Positions 1-6,800 of a stretch of DNA of 10,910 nucleotides are shown here, piece by piece. Each line of letters opens with the position of its first letter. Position 1 is the stretch's first letter. The translations under genes and the position numbers were made by a program. The notes beneath the pieces were generated by a model. It had not been told where the DNA came from, made no database searches, and saw only the letters and a list, made by a program, of their open reading frames with translations. Source of the stretch: an uncultured bacterium (GTDB lineage: Bacteria > Patescibacteriota > Microgenomatia > UBA1400 > PJMF01); NCBI GenBank assembly GCA_903891335.1, contig CAITDX010000073.1:1-10910 (forward strand), given 5' to 3'.

Positions 1-558
1 ATGGAGCGCTTGCTGGGTCAGCCGCAATTATCCAGCAAAGAGGGTCTGCGTGATAAGGCAATTCTCGAGCTCCTCTTCTCTACTGGTCTGCGTGTTAGTG
101 AATTAGTAGCCTTGAATCGCGATCAAATTGATTTAAGCCGCAGGGAATTTGGGGTGATTGGTAAGGGGCGCCGGCCGCGGGTAGTGTTCTTGAGTGAGCG
201 AGCGGCGAGTTGGTTATCACGCTACTTGAACTCTCGAGAAGATAACTGGCGACCGATTTTTGTGCGTTTATCTGGCAAAAAACCAGATCCACTCATGGAT
301 GGTGAGGAAATGCGCCTGACTACTCGTAGCGTCCAGCGTCTGGTGGATAACTACGCCCGGAGAGCGCGCTTGACCGTGAAATTGAGTCCTCATGGCATCC
401 GCCATAGTTTTGCGACTGATTTACTGATCAATGGGGCGGGCTTGCGCGATGTCCAGGAAATGTTGGGACACAAAAACATCGCTACCACTCAGATCTATAC
501 CCACGTCACCCAGCCACAACTCAAGAAGATTTACGACGAGACGCACTCGAAGTTGTGA
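1..558 (+). CDS. XerC/XerD-like tyrosine recombinase, catalytic domain (5' partial)
   Basis: This is the C-terminal catalytic part of a tyrosine site-specific recombinase. The window opens inside the gene, so the N-terminal SAM-like DNA-binding domain and true start are missing; the ATG at base 1 is taken as internal because Xer proteins are usually about 300 residues and only 185 are seen. All catalytic residues are visible (window numbering): R31 in TGLRVSEL, K55 in the beta-hairpin GKGRR, H131 and R134 in HGIRHSFA, H157 in LGHKN, and the nucleophile Y166 in TTQIYTHV. From family knowledge, such enzymes resolve chromosome dimers at dif sites, or integrate mobile elements. The LGHKN and IYTHV motifs and the short C-terminal tail (KKIYDETHSKL) look like chromosomal Xer proteins. 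The tail lacks the usual HPRA, and a tRNA gene lies just downstream, so an element integrase cannot be excluded. Confidence 0.9.
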   Translation: MERLLGQPQLSSKEGLRDKAILELLFSTGLRVSELVALNRDQIDLSRREFGVIGKGRRPRVVFLSERAASWLSRYLNSREDNWRPIFVRLSGKKPDPLMDGEEMRLTTRSVQRLVDNYARRARLTVKLSPHGIRHSFATDLLINGAGLRDVQEMLGHKNIATTQIYTHVTQPQLKKIYDETHSKL

Positions 559-574
559 TGTTTACAATACTGAC

Positions 575-603
575 TTGGCTTTTTTCTCGCTGAGTGTTAA
601 AAT
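575..603 (+). promoter_or_regulatory. Candidate sigma70-type promoter for tRNA-Ala
   Basis: A -35-like TTGGCT (575-580, 4/6 match to consensus) is followed after 17 nt by a -10-like TAAAAT (598-603, 5/6). Transcription would start near 610, about 23 nt before the mature tRNA 5' end, a normal leader for RNase P processing. Spacing and location support it, but the call rests on pattern matching only. Confidence 0.4.
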
Positions 604-632
604 TCTGTCTATCTTAAAATCATTCGTGAAAC

Positions 633-706
633 GGGCCGATAGCTCAGTTGGCTAGAGCGCTTCTATGGCATAGAAGAGGTCAGGGGTTCAAGTCCCCTTC
701 GGTCCA
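633..706 (+). tRNA. tRNA-Ala (anticodon GGC)
   Basis: A complete cloverleaf can be folded by eye. The acceptor stem is GGGCCGA with TCGGTCC, the D stem GCTC/GAGC, the anticodon stem CTTCT/AGAAG with loop ATGGCAT, and the T stem AGGGG/CCCCT with loop TTCAAGT. The anticodon is GGC at 667-669, reading GCC and GCU. The G3:U70 wobble pair, the main identity element for alanyl-tRNA synthetase, is present (G635 with T703). The 32-38 pair is A-U, which is the combination conserved in bacterial tRNA-Ala(GGC). The discriminator is A706. CCA is not encoded (CTT follows), so a CCA-adding enzyme must supply it. Seven Ts (708-714) follow directly and may help termination. Confidence 0.97.
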
Positions 707-741
707 CTTTTTTTGTTTATCATTGTCGTTTTATATGAAAG

Positions 742-747
742 AGAGGA
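742..747 (+). promoter_or_regulatory. Ribosome binding site deciding the start at 752
   Basis: AGAGGA lies 4 nt before the ATG at 752. It favours that start over the in-frame ATG at 713, which sits in the T-rich tail of the tRNA gene and has no Shine-Dalgarno match. Confidence 0.6.
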
Positions 748-751
748 TCCC

Positions 752-1117
752 ATGAATGAGGTTCCAGTTATTGATTCGGAAACAGTTGGTCTTGATGAAA
801 TCAAGCAAAAGCTCAACGCCACTTTTGATGCAATAGATCCTACATTTTGGGAGTTAATGCAAAATCAAGAACCAACTCTCGAGATAATCGAAACAAAACT
901 TAAGGAATCAATGCAGATGCTTCGAGTTGAAGAAAGTGTCATTGATCAATTAAGTCAGCACTTGGGTTATGATCAAGGTGGATATGTGCATGGTCACGCA
1001 CAACTGATTTTAGACGGCTTAATTCGCACTCAAAATTCATTTGGTTTCAAGAGTCTTGCGCAAGCAGTTGATAATCACGTGCAGGCGGCGCGCCAGCGCT
1101 TGTCCAAGCAGGTTTAA
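752..1117 (+). CDS. Small protein of unknown function (121 aa)
   Basis: I do not recognise a family. The product is 121 residues, soluble by appearance (no hydrophobic segment long enough to span a membrane, no signal peptide) and acidic in its N-terminal half. It reads as mostly helical, with alternating charged and hydrophobic residues around 14-60. A short Gly/His/Tyr-rich stretch (LGYDQGGYVHGHAQ) lies around residues 80-95, and the C-terminus is basic (AARQRLSKQV). Start 752 is preferred because of AGAGGA just upstream. Its stop is 6 nt before the transporter start, so the two are probably cotranscribed. G+C counted by hand is about 41% (151 of 366), lower than the nearby transporter and gyrase genes. 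No function is proposed. It has clean reading-frame structure and a good ribosome binding site, so it is probably a real gene. Confidence 0.75.
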   Translation: MNEVPVIDSETVGLDEIKQKLNATFDAIDPTFWELMQNQEPTLEIIETKLKESMQMLRVEESVIDQLSQHLGYDQGGYVHGHAQLILDGLIRTQNSFGFKSLAQAVDNHVQAARQRLSKQV

Positions 1118-1123
1118 TACTGT

Positions 1124-1993
1124 ATGTCGAGTCAATTTCGCGCTGCCATTGCTCTTCTCACCGCCACCTTCCTCTACAGTTTTTTTGGGGTATTAACTCG
1201 AGTCTTGGGTTTTGAGTTGCCGATTTTCTATGCCAGTTTCACTAGAGATTTGGCGGGAGCTGCGCTGTTATTGATACCTCTGATTCTGGCAAGAAGATGG
1301 CAAAAAGTCGCTCAGGCAGACTGGAAATGGCTGGTCTTGCGTGCCACTGGTGGTGTCTTTGGTTTTCTTGGTTCTTATTTTGCTTTTTATTACTTACCTC
1401 TGGGGACCGCCTACTTTATTTTCTATGGTGGCTCAACCATCTTTGGTTTCATCTCTGGGGCATTGCTGTTTGGTGAAAAAATTAGTCGTCTAGAAGCCGT
1501 ATCACTCGCGATCTCCCTCATCGGTTTAGTGCTCCTCTACTCTGTGGGTGGTGTGGCAGCTGATTTACTCAAGTATGTGGTCTGGGCTTTTGCTGGTGGC
1601 ATGGGCGCGGCTGTCTGGAATACCTTCTCCAAGAAAATCTCTGGCACCTACAGCGCTACGCAGTTAAATGGCTTGGATTTTGCAGTTTTTGCCGTGATCA
1701 TGCTGGCTTTGTCACTGCTATCGAGAGAAACTTGGATAGCACCAGCGCTTGATCTGACTTGGTTGGCCAATCTCCTCTTTGTTTTGATGTTTGTCGTGAC
1801 GGGACAACTGATGATCTATGGCTTCAAGCACCTTGATGCGCAGAAAGGCAGCCTCATCATGCTTTTGGAAGTGGTGTTTGGGGCAGTAGTTGGCTGGTTG
1901 CTGTATCAGGAAGCACTCGGCCTGGGTGCACTCATCGGAGGCGTATTGATTTTACTTGGAGCAAGTCTGCCGCAATTGTATAAAAAGTACTAG
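1124..1993 (+). CDS. DMT-superfamily (EamA-type) membrane transporter
   Basis: This 289-residue integral membrane protein has about ten hydrophobic segments (roughly residues 7-27, 34-54, 70-90, 94-116, 122-141, 149-166, 183-200, 210-232, 243-261 and 266-282). They fall into two five-helix halves, the standard EamA duplication. Typical family marks are the loop LLFGEKIS after helix 4 and its counterpart LLYQEALG after helix 9, each followed by a Gly-rich helix. Family members export or import metabolites such as amino acids, nucleosides or other small solutes in the inner membrane; substrate cannot be read from sequence. The ATG follows the unknown gene's stop by 6 nt with only a weak AGG 11 nt upstream, suggesting translational coupling. 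Its TAG stop shares a CTAG with the convergent deacetylase gene, leaving no terminator between them. Confidence 0.9.
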   Translation: MSSQFRAAIALLTATFLYSFFGVLTRVLGFELPIFYASFTRDLAGAALLLIPLILARRWQKVAQADWKWLVLRATGGVFGFLGSYFAFYYLPLGTAYFIFYGGSTIFGFISGALLFGEKISRLEAVSLAISLIGLVLLYSVGGVAADLLKYVVWAFAGGMGAAVWNTFSKKISGTYSATQLNGLDFAVFAVIMLALSLLSRETWIAPALDLTWLANLLFVLMFVVTGQLMIYGFKHLDAQKGSLIMLLEVVFGAVVGWLLYQEALGLGALIGGVLILLGASLPQLYKKY

Positions 1994-2871
1994 GCTGATC
2001 GCGTCTTTGCCAGTGTTGCCTGATTTTTTTCAAGAAGTTGTCTGAGTAGTTCTGAGTGACTTGTCATATAGTTGTGTTGGCTAATCGGCATTGGGTAAAT
2101 CGTCCATCCTTGATGTTTTTGACCAAGTCCCACGAGAAGGTCATTTGTTCCCCGAGCACTAATGTCCTTGGGAGCGATCCGCTCCAAGAAGTGCTCCTGA
2201 GGTGTGCTCAGTACCCCATTTTTTGTAAGTGCCTGAATAATATGATTCTGACTTTGGTGAGAGTGAAGTGCCTGATTTTTTGTTGCCAGGTGTTGTGTTA
2301 TATCGATGGTAGTGAGTAGTGTTTGATCGGCGATGATTTCAGCATATTTTTCAAGCATAGTAAGGGCATGAGGCAAGTTGAATTGGAGATAGCGCAAAAA
2401 ACCTGGGATAAGTCCTGCAGCCAAAAGCTCTGAAATTGCCTGATGAATGATAAAAGCACTGGCGATGTGATCGGGATGAAGCGTGGTGCCTGCCTCACTA
2501 AAACCAAGTACGACAGTTGGTTGTTTTTTAACCAAAAATTGCTTCATCCGATCGATATGTTTTCTAGTTGGAGCAAGAGAGCGAGTTGGCACATCGTCCC
2601 AAGTGCTGATATTCTTGGGTTGAACACCTAGAAGACCGAGAGAAATGATAGCTTCTGCTTTTCTTCTTTTGACCAGTTCTCGCTTTTCTTTAGCATTCTT
2701 TGGTTCTCTTAGTTCACCTTCGAACAAAGTTTTACCTTTGTCGCCATTAGTCATAAAAACTAGTTTGGTGGGAACTCCAAGCTCTTGGGCATACTCAGCG
2801 ATTGTGCCGGCAGCCATGAACTCATCATCTTGATGTGGGACAGCAACAACAATCTTTGCTTTTTCTACCAT
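1990..2871 (-). CDS. PIG-L/LmbE-family deacetylase
   Basis: This 293-residue protein belongs to the PIG-L/LmbE fold of zinc-dependent N-deacetylases, which remove acetyl groups from N-acetylglucosaminyl compounds and related substrates. The N-terminal motif is PHQDDE (12-17, Gln where Pro is usual): H13 and D16 are the expected zinc ligands and D15 the general base. The third ligand comes from LHPDH at 131-135 (H135). A Rossmann-like strand-loop KLVFMTNGD (36-44) and the RRKAEAI segment (69-75) also match the family. The substrate is unknown; mycothiol-type, bacillithiol-type and cell-surface glycan deacetylases all share these motifs. It starts 15 nt after the gyrA stop, so it is probably transcribed from the gyrA promoter. 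No Shine-Dalgarno sequence is seen before its ATG. Its stop overlaps the convergent transporter stop. Confidence 0.9.
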   Translation of the reverse strand: MVEKAKIVVAVPHQDDEFMAAGTIAEYAQELGVPTKLVFMTNGDKGKTLFEGELREPKNAKEKRELVKRRKAEAIISLGLLGVQPKNISTWDDVPTRSLAPTRKHIDRMKQFLVKKQPTVVLGFSEAGTTLHPDHIASAFIIHQAISELLAAGLIPGFLRYLQFNLPHALTMLEKYAEIIADQTLLTTIDITQHLATKNQALHSHQSQNHIIQALTKNGVLSTPQEHFLERIAPKDISARGTNDLLVGLGQKHQGWTIYPMPISQHNYMTSHSELLRQLLEKNQATLAKTRSA

Positions 2872-2886
2872 AAGGCACTGAATATT

Positions 2887-5667
2887 TTATTCAGAATCTC
2901 CCTCGTCCTCATCACCACCCATGGTCAGTGCGACGGCCACTACTTGGTCAGCATCACTCATTTTCATGAGGATGACGCCTTGGGTTGGTCGAGTTAGGGT
3001 TGGGATCGAGGCTTTGGTAATCGCCATCTTGATGGCTTTGCCCTGGCGAGTGCTAATCACCACTTCTTTGTTCTCATCAGAGACCATCTTGGCTGCAGCG
3101 ACCTTGCCGGTGCGCTTGGTGATTTCTGACACCTTTACCCCTAGACCCGAGCGTTTCTGGAGTGGGTAATTTTCAAGGGTCGTGCGTTTGCCCATGCCAT
3201 TTTCGGTGATAATTAAGAGACTGTTGTCGCGGAGTACCTCAGCCTTGTCTTGGAATACCTCGACGCCAACCACAAAGTCGCCGCTGTGCAAGGTGATGCC
3301 TTTAACTCCCTTGGTATCGCGCTGCGAGGTTTTAACTTCTTCTTCGCTGAAGCGAATTGATTTGCCATCATGAGTAATCAGCATAATGTGATCATGGCCA
3401 GTGGTGATCTTACCCCAGACGAGCTCGTCACCGTCATTCAGGACTATGGCAACAATCCCACTCTGGCGAATATTGTTAAACAACTTGAGCGCAGTTTTCT
3501 TGACCAAACCTTGTTTGGTTGCCAGAGTGACGTATTTGTCTTGATCAGCTTCTATATCAACTACTAAAATTGACAGCACCTTTTCCTCTGGCTTGAGGTT
3601 GAGGATGTTGACGATGGCAGTACCCTTAGCTTGGCGACTGGCATCAGGAATCTGGTGAGCCTTGAGCTCGAAGACTCGGCCTTGACTGGTAAATAAGAAT
3701 AAGTTGTCGTGAGTCTGACAACTGACGATGCACTTGAGGACATCTTCAGCCTTCATGTTGAGACCCTTGGCACCCTTGCCACCACGGGATTGGGAGCGGA
3801 AGGCATCGGGGCTGAGGCGCTTGATATAGCCACTTTCGGTTAAAGTGATAACGGTGGCTTCATCAGCGATCAGGTCCTCTTCATCGAATTCGCCAATTTT
3901 ACCCTTGATGACTCGAGTTTTGCGCGCGTCACCGTACAGTTCAATCATTTCTTTGGTTTCACTGACGATCTTGGCGAGGATTTTACCAGGGTCACTGAGG
4001 AGGTGAATTAAGATGCCAATAGCTTCTTGGATGGCTTTGTACTCATCCTCAATCTTCTGGCGCTCGAGAGCAGCCAGGCGCTTGAGTTGCATCTCAAGAA
4101 TGGCAGTAGCTTGAACATCGCTGAGACCAAATTTCTTCATCAAAGCATCATGTGCAGTGGGAGTATCTTTGGAAGACTTGATGGTTTCAATGACGTCATC
4201 GAGGTTGGCCAAAGCAATGAGAAGTCCCTCGAGAATGTGGGCGCGATCGCGCGCTTCTTTGAGCTCATTTTGACTGCGGCGAACCACCACTAGTTGACGA
4301 TGGATGACGTATTCACGCAAGACTTGGCGCAAGGTCATCAGGGAAGGCGTACCCTCGCTATTAAGGGCGACCATGTTGAGTGAGAAGCTACTTTGAAGCT
4401 CTGAATACTTGAAGAGTTTATTAAGAACGACATTGGGACGAGCATCCTTCTTGAGCTCAATGGTGATCTGCATACCCTTGCGATCAGAGTCATCACGCAA
4501 GTTGCGAATGCCAACAATTTTTTTATCGCGGACTAGATCAGCAATCTTCATCAGCAGACGGGCTTTGTTGACCTGGTATGGTAGCTCAGTAATGGCGATG
4601 ATGAATTGCTCTTTTTTGCTTTCTTCAATACTGGCTTTACCGCGGATAACAATTCGACCTCGACCAGTGCGATACGCTTCGGAGATAGCTTTTTGATCAT
4701 AAATGATGCCGGCAGTTGGGAAATCTGGACCCTTGATGTGCTCCATTAGCTCTTCATGAGTCACTTCGCTCTCAAACTTGCCAGTCAGGTCTGCGGGATT
4801 GGCAGCTAAGATGTCGTTGATGCACTTGGAATCAGAGCTTAGCTTGCCTTCGTCGATAGTAATGTTGGTGTTGCCGGGAGCCTTACCCTTCTCAATCATG
4901 GCGACGATGGCATTGCAGACTTCAGTGAGATTGTGAGGTGGGATTTTGGTGGCCATACCCACGGCAATACCCTCCGAACCCATCAGTAAGAAATTAGGAA
5001 TGCGGGTGGGTAGGACGGTGGGTTCTTTGATCGAGCCGTCGAAGTTATCGACGAAGTCAACCGTGCCTTTATTGATGTCAGCCAAAAGTTCTTGGGTGAT
5101 CTTGGCACTGCGAGCCTCAGTGTAACGCATAGCAGCTGGACTATCGCCGTCAATTGAACCAAAGTTACCCTGTCCATCAATCAGTGGATAGCGCATGCTA
5201 AAGTCTTGTGCTAAGCGCACCAGGGCCATATAAACGGCACTATCGCCGTGGGGGTGGAATCTACCCAAGACGTCACCGACAATACGCGCAGACTTCTTAT
5301 ACGGGGTGTTGTAGTGAATGCCGGATTTGAACATGGAATATAGAATGCGGCGGTGGACTGGCTTGAGGCCGTCGCGGACGTCAGGTAGCGCCCGGGCCAC
5401 GATTACACTCATGGCATAGTCTAAGTAGGACTTCTCCATCTCATTGACGATGGAGGTGTGCTTAAGTTTGCCGTAGGCGCTCTCTTCGATGGTGCCGATT
5501 TTGGACTCGATTGCTTCGATGTCGCCAGCGTCGCGACTGATACCAGTGGTAATGGGAGTAGTTGCAGTGGCTGCTTCTTGATTTTCGCCATCCACCTCGA
5601 CCTCATTTGTTTCTTCTAGGTTTTCAATACTGATGGTGGGTTGTTCGGACTGGCGCTTATCTGACAT
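2887..5667 (-). CDS. gyrA: DNA gyrase subunit A
   Basis: This is the 926-residue DNA-cleaving subunit of a type IIA topoisomerase, which with GyrB introduces negative supercoils using ATP. In order: a non-homologous acidic N-terminal stretch (about 1-62); the winged-helix/tower breakage-reunion domain from SYLDYAMSVIVARALPD (80-96); the catalytic Tyr182 in AAMRYTEAR; a coiled-coil gate region around 455-580; and a C-terminal beta-pinwheel from about 600 with repeated TxxGxxKR-type blades, ending in an acidic tail (GGDEDEGDSE). The GyrA box, QSRGGKG at 626-632, matches the QRRGGKG consensus at six of seven positions, favouring gyrase over topoisomerase IV. In the quinolone region, HPHGDSAVYM keeps the Ser (S143, E. 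coli S83) but has Met147 where E. coli has Asp87. No good Shine-Dalgarno sequence precedes the ATG; AGGT lies 16 nt away. It is separated from gyrB by the pyrophosphatase gene. Confidence 0.96.
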   Translation of the reverse strand: MSDKRQSEQPTISIENLEETNEVEVDGENQEAATATTPITTGISRDAGDIEAIESKIGTIEESAYGKLKHTSIVNEMEKSYLDYAMSVIVARALPDVRDGLKPVHRRILYSMFKSGIHYNTPYKKSARIVGDVLGRFHPHGDSAVYMALVRLAQDFSMRYPLIDGQGNFGSIDGDSPAAMRYTEARSAKITQELLADINKGTVDFVDNFDGSIKEPTVLPTRIPNFLLMGSEGIAVGMATKIPPHNLTEVCNAIVAMIEKGKAPGNTNITIDEGKLSSDSKCINDILAANPADLTGKFESEVTHEELMEHIKGPDFPTAGIIYDQKAISEAYRTGRGRIVIRGKASIEESKKEQFIIAITELPYQVNKARLLMKIADLVRDKKIVGIRNLRDDSDRKGMQITIELKKDARPNVVLNKLFKYSELQSSFSLNMVALNSEGTPSLMTLRQVLREYVIHRQLVVVRRSQNELKEARDRAHILEGLLIALANLDDVIETIKSSKDTPTAHDALMKKFGLSDVQATAILEMQLKRLAALERQKIEDEYKAIQEAIGILIHLLSDPGKILAKIVSETKEMIELYGDARKTRVIKGKIGEFDEEDLIADEATVITLTESGYIKRLSPDAFRSQSRGGKGAKGLNMKAEDVLKCIVSCQTHDNLFLFTSQGRVFELKAHQIPDASRQAKGTAIVNILNLKPEEKVLSILVVDIEADQDKYVTLATKQGLVKKTALKLFNNIRQSGIVAIVLNDGDELVWGKITTGHDHIMLITHDGKSIRFSEEEVKTSQRDTKGVKGITLHSGDFVVGVEVFQDKAEVLRDNSLLIITENGMGKRTTLENYPLQKRSGLGVKVSEITKRTGKVAAAKMVSDENKEVVISTRQGKAIKMAITKASIPTLTRPTQGVILMKMSDADQVVAVALTMGGDEDEGDSE

Positions 5668-5734
5668 ATTGTTTTTGCTTTTGACCTATTGTTTTATATT
5701 TAGATTATTTTCTGTATAGTTTTGCTAAAATTAG

Positions 5735-5746
5735 TTGATTTATCAA
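5735..5746. repeat. Short palindrome upstream of gyrA
   Basis: TTGATTTATCAA is a 5-bp inverted repeat around a 2-bp centre. It sits in the AT-rich gap between the pyrophosphatase and gyrA, 68 nt before the gyrA ATG. It could be an operator half-site pair, but AT-rich palindromes of this size also occur by chance. Confidence 0.3.
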
Positions 5747-5767
5747 TCAAAAATTCTTTAACTCCCT

Positions 5768-5796
5768 TTTAGCAGTCGATTTTCCACTCTGCTAAA
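5768..5796 (-). other. Hairpin in the ppaC-gyrA intergenic gap
   Basis: TTTAGCAG (5768-5775) and CTGCTAAA (5789-5796) form a perfect 8-bp stem with a 13-nt loop. On the minus strand it lies 27 nt past the pyrophosphatase stop and about 100 nt before the gyrA start. No T-run follows the stem directly, so it is not a textbook intrinsic terminator. It may be an mRNA 3' stabiliser, a processing site or part of the gyrA leader. The rest of this 155-nt gap is AT-rich, and I could not fix a convincing -35/-10 pair for gyrA in it. Confidence 0.4.
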
Positions 5797-5823
5797 GTCT
5801 TATAATACTCATGACTAAGCCCT

Positions 5824-6774
5824 TTAGCTTAAAGCCGTCTCGATAGGTGGCGCAATCTCTTTTTTACGAGACATCCGCTCGCCAATATCTAAAATTTGGT
5901 CTACTGCTACCCCGCCAAAGGCTTTCGTGGCGACAGCTGCTGCTGCTTCGTCGAGTAAGAGCACTTTAGTGTTGACTTGTAAGACGTCAGTGATGGCGAC
6001 GAAGATATAATCAAGCTGAAGTTCTGCTTTGACTTTAGCCATCGCAGTGAGCAAGCCAGCTTTTTTGTTGGTGAGAATCTCGGCCTGCTCGACAGTCTCG
6101 AGTTGATCAATCAGCACTTTTTTACCGGCAAAGTCGAAAATTTTGTAATCGTTTTTGACGATGTCTTCATCACTTAAGCTGCTAATATCTGACTTAGCTT
6201 TGAAAATTTCCAAACTGAAGGCTTCAAGGTCACGAATCTCAGCAAGCTCAGCTAGCCAAGCAGCCATCTCCTTGTCTTTAGGAGTGCAGGTGGCTGACTT
6301 AAAGCCCACGGTGTCGGACAGAATAGCAGCGAGCATTAGTCCAGCCAGTGACCTCTTAGGAGTAAAGTTATTTTTTTGCATCATGAAAGCCACGATAGTG
6401 TTGCTACTCCCCCAGGTTTTGAAGGTCAGAAAGATCGGGTTCTTTAGATTTAGATTCACTTTGTGATGGTCAACGATTTCCACGATTTGATCTTGGTTGA
6501 GGCCGCTCAAGCGTTGATCGACTTCGTTGTGGTCGACCAAGATAACTCGATCTTCAGTGCTGAGTTCGGCGGCAGTGATGATACGTGGAGTGGCAACGCC
6601 AAATTTTTCTAGCAAATAGGCAGTTTCTGGGTTGATTGCTTCAGTGATCACCGCTTCAGGATTGCTGTCTGCGTAGGCATAGCATTCCTTACTACGGTAG
6701 AGCTCGGCGAGAGCCATGGCAGCAACGACTGCATCGGTGTCTGGTTTGAGGTGGCCAATAACGTAGGTTTTCAT
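5824..6774 (-). CDS. ppaC: Manganese-dependent inorganic pyrophosphatase (family II)
   Basis: This 316-residue enzyme of the DHH superfamily hydrolyses pyrophosphate to two phosphates in the cytoplasm, pulling polymerase and synthetase reactions forward. Family II signatures occur in order: GHLKPDTD at 7-14 (H8, D12 and D14 as metal ligands, matching the Bacillus GHQNPDTD); VDHNE at 80-84 (D81); VDHHK at 101-105 (D102, H103, H104); LSDT at 152-155 (D154); and a C-terminal DHHA2 domain ending in SRKKEIAPP (302-310) with the substrate-binding Arg and Lys. Length agrees with the roughly 310 residues of B. subtilis PpaC. These features separate it from DHH nanoRNases. AAAGGA stands 9 nt before the ATG, and the gene follows gyrB after 26 nt, so it is probably in the gyrB operon. 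All metal ligands are intact, so it should be active. Confidence 0.95.
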   Translation of the reverse strand: MKTYVIGHLKPDTDAVVAAMALAELYRSKECYAYADSNPEAVITEAINPETAYLLEKFGVATPRIITAAELSTEDRVILVDHNEVDQRLSGLNQDQIVEIVDHHKVNLNLKNPIFLTFKTWGSSNTIVAFMMQKNNFTPKRSLAGLMLAAILSDTVGFKSATCTPKDKEMAAWLAELAEIRDLEAFSLEIFKAKSDISSLSDEDIVKNDYKIFDFAGKKVLIDQLETVEQAEILTNKKAGLLTAMAKVKAELQLDYIFVAITDVLQVNTKVLLLDEAAAAVATKAFGGVAVDQILDIGERMSRKKEIAPPIETALS

Positions 6775-6783
6775 ATGCGTATT

Positions 6784-6789
6784 TCCTTT
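6784..6789 (-). promoter_or_regulatory. Shine-Dalgarno sequence of ppaC
   Basis: On the minus strand AAAGGA precedes the ppaC ATG by 9 nt. It is the clearest ribosome binding site in the minus-strand block, where gyrA, gyrB, the deacetylase and the clamp-loader gene have none that is convincing. Confidence 0.6.
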
Positions 6790-6800
6790 ATGACTAACTA

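Noticed and set aside
553..586. Possible terminator after the recombinase gene (TTGT/ACAA followed by a T-run)
   Set aside because: The stem is only 4 bp and AT-rich, and the T-run is 10 nt away from it, inside the candidate tRNA promoter.
713..751. A longer start (ATG at 713) for the 121-residue unknown protein
   Set aside because: It lies in the T-run after the tRNA and has no ribosome binding site, whereas AGAGGA precedes the ATG at 752.
3503..3519. Perfect 7-bp hairpin ACCAAAC/GTTTGGT inside gyrA
   Set aside because: It lies within conserved C-terminal domain codons, has no T-run and is likely to be fortuitous.
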